NCBI RefSeq assembly: GCF_036186745.1
Contig: NZ_CP108086.1
Coordinates: forward strand, 2,356,001 to 2,420,000
Direction: 5' to 3'
Length of the DNA stretch: 64,000 bases
Origin: Microbispora hainanensis
Lineage (GTDB): Bacteria; Actinomycetota; Actinomycetes; Streptosporangiales; Streptosporangiaceae
Positions 62,183-64,000 of the stretch are shown here, piece by piece (position 1 is the first letter of the stretch; every line of letters starts with the position of its first letter). Below the pieces are notes generated by a model that was given only the letters and a program-made list of their open reading frames with translations, was not told the origin of the DNA and did no database searches. A program made the translations under genes and the position numbers.

Positions 62183-62620
62183 TCACACCTCGGTCTGGTG
62201 CTCCAGCTGGCCGCGCCAGGAGGGGATGTCGGGCGCGGCCTCCCGCTGGCGCGGGGTGAACGCCTCCGCCATGGCCCGGAATGTGGGGCATGGCCAGCGC
62301 CACATGCAGCTCCGGCATCGCAGGATCGGATTGGCCGGGTCGCTGGAGATGCCGCCCGCGTCTCTGGGCTGGTGCAGATCGAGCAGCCGGAGGCCGAGCT
62401 CGGAGAAGCTCAGCAGCTCCTCGCGCGCTTCGGCGAGGAAGTCGAGGTCCTCCGCGGCCAGCCGGGCGCTGACCGGGACGTACCCCTCGCGGTTGACCAG
62501 GCCGCGCAGCGGCTCGGCCGCGTCGCGCCACGACGAGGCCTTCTCCGTGCGCACCTGGATGGTCTCCAGATGCTCGCGCAGCACGCGCCGCTGTGGATCC
62601 TCGGGAATCTCACTGTTCAT
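62183..62620 (-). CDS. Hypothetical soluble protein with a Cys-rich C-terminus
   Basis: About 145 residues from ATG 62620; the frame is open to 62722 but begins Arg-rich. Helical N-terminal half (LREHLETIQVRTEKASSWRD; AEEREELLSFSEL-like), then CRSCMWRWPCPTFRAMAEAF near residue 109 with three Cys spaced C-x2-C-x4-C, perhaps metal-binding. I do not recognise the family. Confidence 0.65.
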   Translation of the reverse strand: MNSEIPEDPQRRVLREHLETIQVRTEKASSWRDAAEPLRGLVNREGYVPVSARLAAEDLDFLAEAREELLSFSELGLRLLDLHQPRDAGGISSDPANPILRCRSCMWRWPCPTFRAMAEAFTPRQREAAPDIPSWRGQLEHQTEV

Positions 62621-62844
62621 CTGCTCTCGGGCCCGCTGTGCTCGGCGCCCGCCCTCCTTTGCGAAGTGACGACCAAGACGCGGAGGTTCCGGGCCCTCCA
62701 TCCGGCGACGCCGGTGTCGCATAGCGTCAAGCTTCGCGCACTCGGCGTTTACATGGGGCCGGAATCGGGGACAAAGGGCGGACGACTCTTCGATGAATCC
62801 GATGGAGCGTGACCCGAGGCCGGTACGACGCTAGTGTGCGCCTC

Positions 62845-63195
62845 GTGGAGCTCAAAGTCGCGACGCAATCCCACGCCGGTCAGGCCGTCATGGCCGTCTT
62901 CGGCGAAATCGACCTATATACCGCGCCCCGGCTGCAGGCGGAGTTCACCCGCCTGCTGGAGACCGGGCCCGACCGGGTGGTCATCGACATGTCCGGAGTC
63001 GAGTTCTGCGACTCCACGGGCATGAACGTGCTGCTGTCGGCGCTCAAACGGCTGCGCGAGCGGGGCGGCACGCTGGAGGTGGCGGCGCCGAGACCGGCGG
63101 TACGCAAGATTCTCCAGGTCACCGGCCTGGACTCGGTGTTCACCGTGCACGACACGGTGCCCGCCGATCTGCTCACGGCCGAGCATCAGGGCTAG
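62845..63195 (+). CDS. STAS-domain anti-sigma factor antagonist
   Basis: 116 residues from GTG 62845, chosen because TAGTGT (62832-62837) lies seven nt upstream, the arrangement of leaderless actinobacterial mRNAs; GTG 62836 and 62809 are in frame. STAS core: VMAVFGEIDLYTAPRLQ and DMSGVEFCDSTGMNVLL, with the phosphorylatable Ser-Thr near residue 58. It would be phosphorylated by an RsbW-like kinase. Precedes a glycosyltransferase by 4 nt. Confidence 0.85.
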   Translation: MELKVATQSHAGQAVMAVFGEIDLYTAPRLQAEFTRLLETGPDRVVIDMSGVEFCDSTGMNVLLSALKRLRERGGTLEVAAPRPAVRKILQVTGLDSVFTVHDTVPADLLTAEHQG

Positions 63196-63199
63196 GCGC

Positions 63200-63946
63200 A
63201 TGGGGGAGATGGCAGTGCCCGAGCCGGACACCGCGGTGGTGATCCCGGCGAAGGACGAGGCCGACCGGATCGGCGTCACCGTGACCGCCGCCCTGAAGCT
63301 GCCCGGCGTGGATCTCGTGGTCGTGGTCGACGACGGCTCGTCCGACGAGACCGGCCGGGTGGCCAGGGCGGCGGGCGCCCGGGTCGTACGGCACAGCCGC
63401 AACCGGGGCAAGGCGGCGGCGATGGAGAGCGGCGCCGAGGCCGTACGCCTCCTGGACGAGGACCAGCCCCGGCACCTGTTGTTCCTCGACGCCGACCTGG
63501 GCGAGACGGCTGCGGCCGCCCTCCCCCTGATCGAGCCGGTGCGGGCCGGTGAGGCCGACATGACCATCGCGAAGTTCGCGACCAGGGTCAAGCTCGGCGG
63601 GCACGGCATCGTCGTACGGGTGGCCCGTGACGGGATCAAGAGGCTCACCGGCTGGGAGGCCACCCAGCCGCTCAACGGGCAGCGGTGTCTCACCCGGGCG
63701 GCCTTCGAGGCGGCCCGGCCGCTCGCGCACGGCTTCGGCGTCGAGACCGGCATGACCGTCGACCTGCTCAGGAAGGGCTTCCGGGTGGTCGAGGCCGAGG
63801 TCGAGATGTCGCACCGCGCGACCGGCACCGACTGGCGCTCCCAACTGCACAGGGCCAAGCAGCTTCGCGACGTCGGCCTGGCCCTCGCCGCCCGCGAGCC
63901 CGCCGTGGACCAGGCGCGCTCCGCCCTCCGCCCGCCCCGCCGCTGA
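63200..63946 (+). CDS. Family 2 glycosyltransferase
   Basis: 248 residues. GT-A fold: VVIPAKDEADRIG near residue 14, VVVVDDGSSDET near 40, acidic LFLDADLGE near 96 (DxD-like), and the later GWEATQPLNGQRCL. No membrane helices. Resembles dolichyl-phosphate-sugar or glucosyl-3-phosphoglycerate synthase-type enzymes; donor and acceptor unknown. Four nt after the STAS gene, so co-transcribed. Confidence 0.88.
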   Translation: MGEMAVPEPDTAVVIPAKDEADRIGVTVTAALKLPGVDLVVVVDDGSSDETGRVARAAGARVVRHSRNRGKAAAMESGAEAVRLLDEDQPRHLLFLDADLGETAAAALPLIEPVRAGEADMTIAKFATRVKLGGHGIVVRVARDGIKRLTGWEATQPLNGQRCLTRAAFEAARPLAHGFGVETGMTVDLLRKGFRVVEAEVEMSHRATGTDWRSQLHRAKQLRDVGLALAAREPAVDQARSALRPPRR

Positions 63947-64000
63947 GCCCTGCCACCGAGCTCGCCGCAGAGCCCCGCCACCGAGCGCGGCTGTCGGCCC

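Overview
The window is very GC-rich, densely coded DNA with many GTG starts, ATGA/GTGA overlaps between cistrons and actinobacterial marker genes (crgA, the PASTA kinase pknB, fhaA/fhaB, rodA, pbpA, pstP, HelD-type helicase). It is chromosomal DNA of an actinomycete, probably a Streptosporangiales-like genus; the genus is an inference from gene order and protein style. The block crgA - pabA/trpG-like amidotransferase - pknB - pknA - pbpA - rodA - pstP - fhaB - fhaA - tRNA-Leu is the conserved cell-wall/cell-division cluster that usually lies not far from oriC. A 13/14 match to the parS consensus at 57425 fits that.

Layout. 1-4164: end of a ribose-type sugar ABC transporter operon with a Zn-dependent dehydrogenase and a DUF4380 protein. 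4193-16636: mixed metabolism and regulation: DUF72, an RsmC/RlmG-like rRNA methyltransferase, a MarR-type regulator divergent from a beta-lactamase-fold hydrolase, a CPBP-PadR-HAAS operon, YceI divergent from LysR, a threonyl-tRNA synthetase paralog behind a Thr-rich leader peptide and a large hairpin, an ECF sigma/LCP pair and an MFS exporter. 16952-25708: a GDPD with an expanded signal sequence, a PAS/PP2C phosphatase + STAS pair, a second Zn-alcohol dehydrogenase, and a HelD-type helicase divergent from a structured leader RNA and small ORF. 25849-39530: cyclophilin, rhomboid protease, TetR/SDR, crgA and the pkn/rodA cluster. 39688: tRNA-Leu(CAG). 40537-47790: two CNNM/CBS membrane proteins, an LCP protein, a decayed IS200/IS605 transposase, GPP34, TenA, Fpg/Nei and rhodanese. 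48056-52040: TPP riboswitch plus NCS1 permease, and a TetR-ABC transporter operon with a 37-bp palindrome. 52440-59454: Ogt, a large hybrid sensor kinase, an anti-sigma-type ATPase, a YidC mini-operon and a two-component pair. 59718-63946: a His-rich multicopper oxidase with a DUF6220 membrane partner, a STAS protein and a family 2 glycosyltransferase.

How it fits together. The central cluster couples peptidoglycan synthesis (PbpA, RodA, LCP ligases) to Ser/Thr phosphorylation (PknA, PknB, PstP, FhaA, FhaB). Several partner-switching parts (PP2C/SpoIIE, two STAS antagonists, one HATPase) occur without their sigma factors. The least ordinary items are regulatory: (i) a Thr-rich leader peptide and 17-bp hairpin ahead of an editing-domain-free ThrRS; (ii) a ~110-nt minus-strand RNA with a canonical promoter and U-tract terminator divergent from the HelD gene and upstream of a small ORF; (iii) several proteins lengthened by in-frame tandem repeats (GDPD signal sequence, kinase N-terminus, multicopper oxidase His-rich linker). 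All calls come from reading the sequence; no database search was run.
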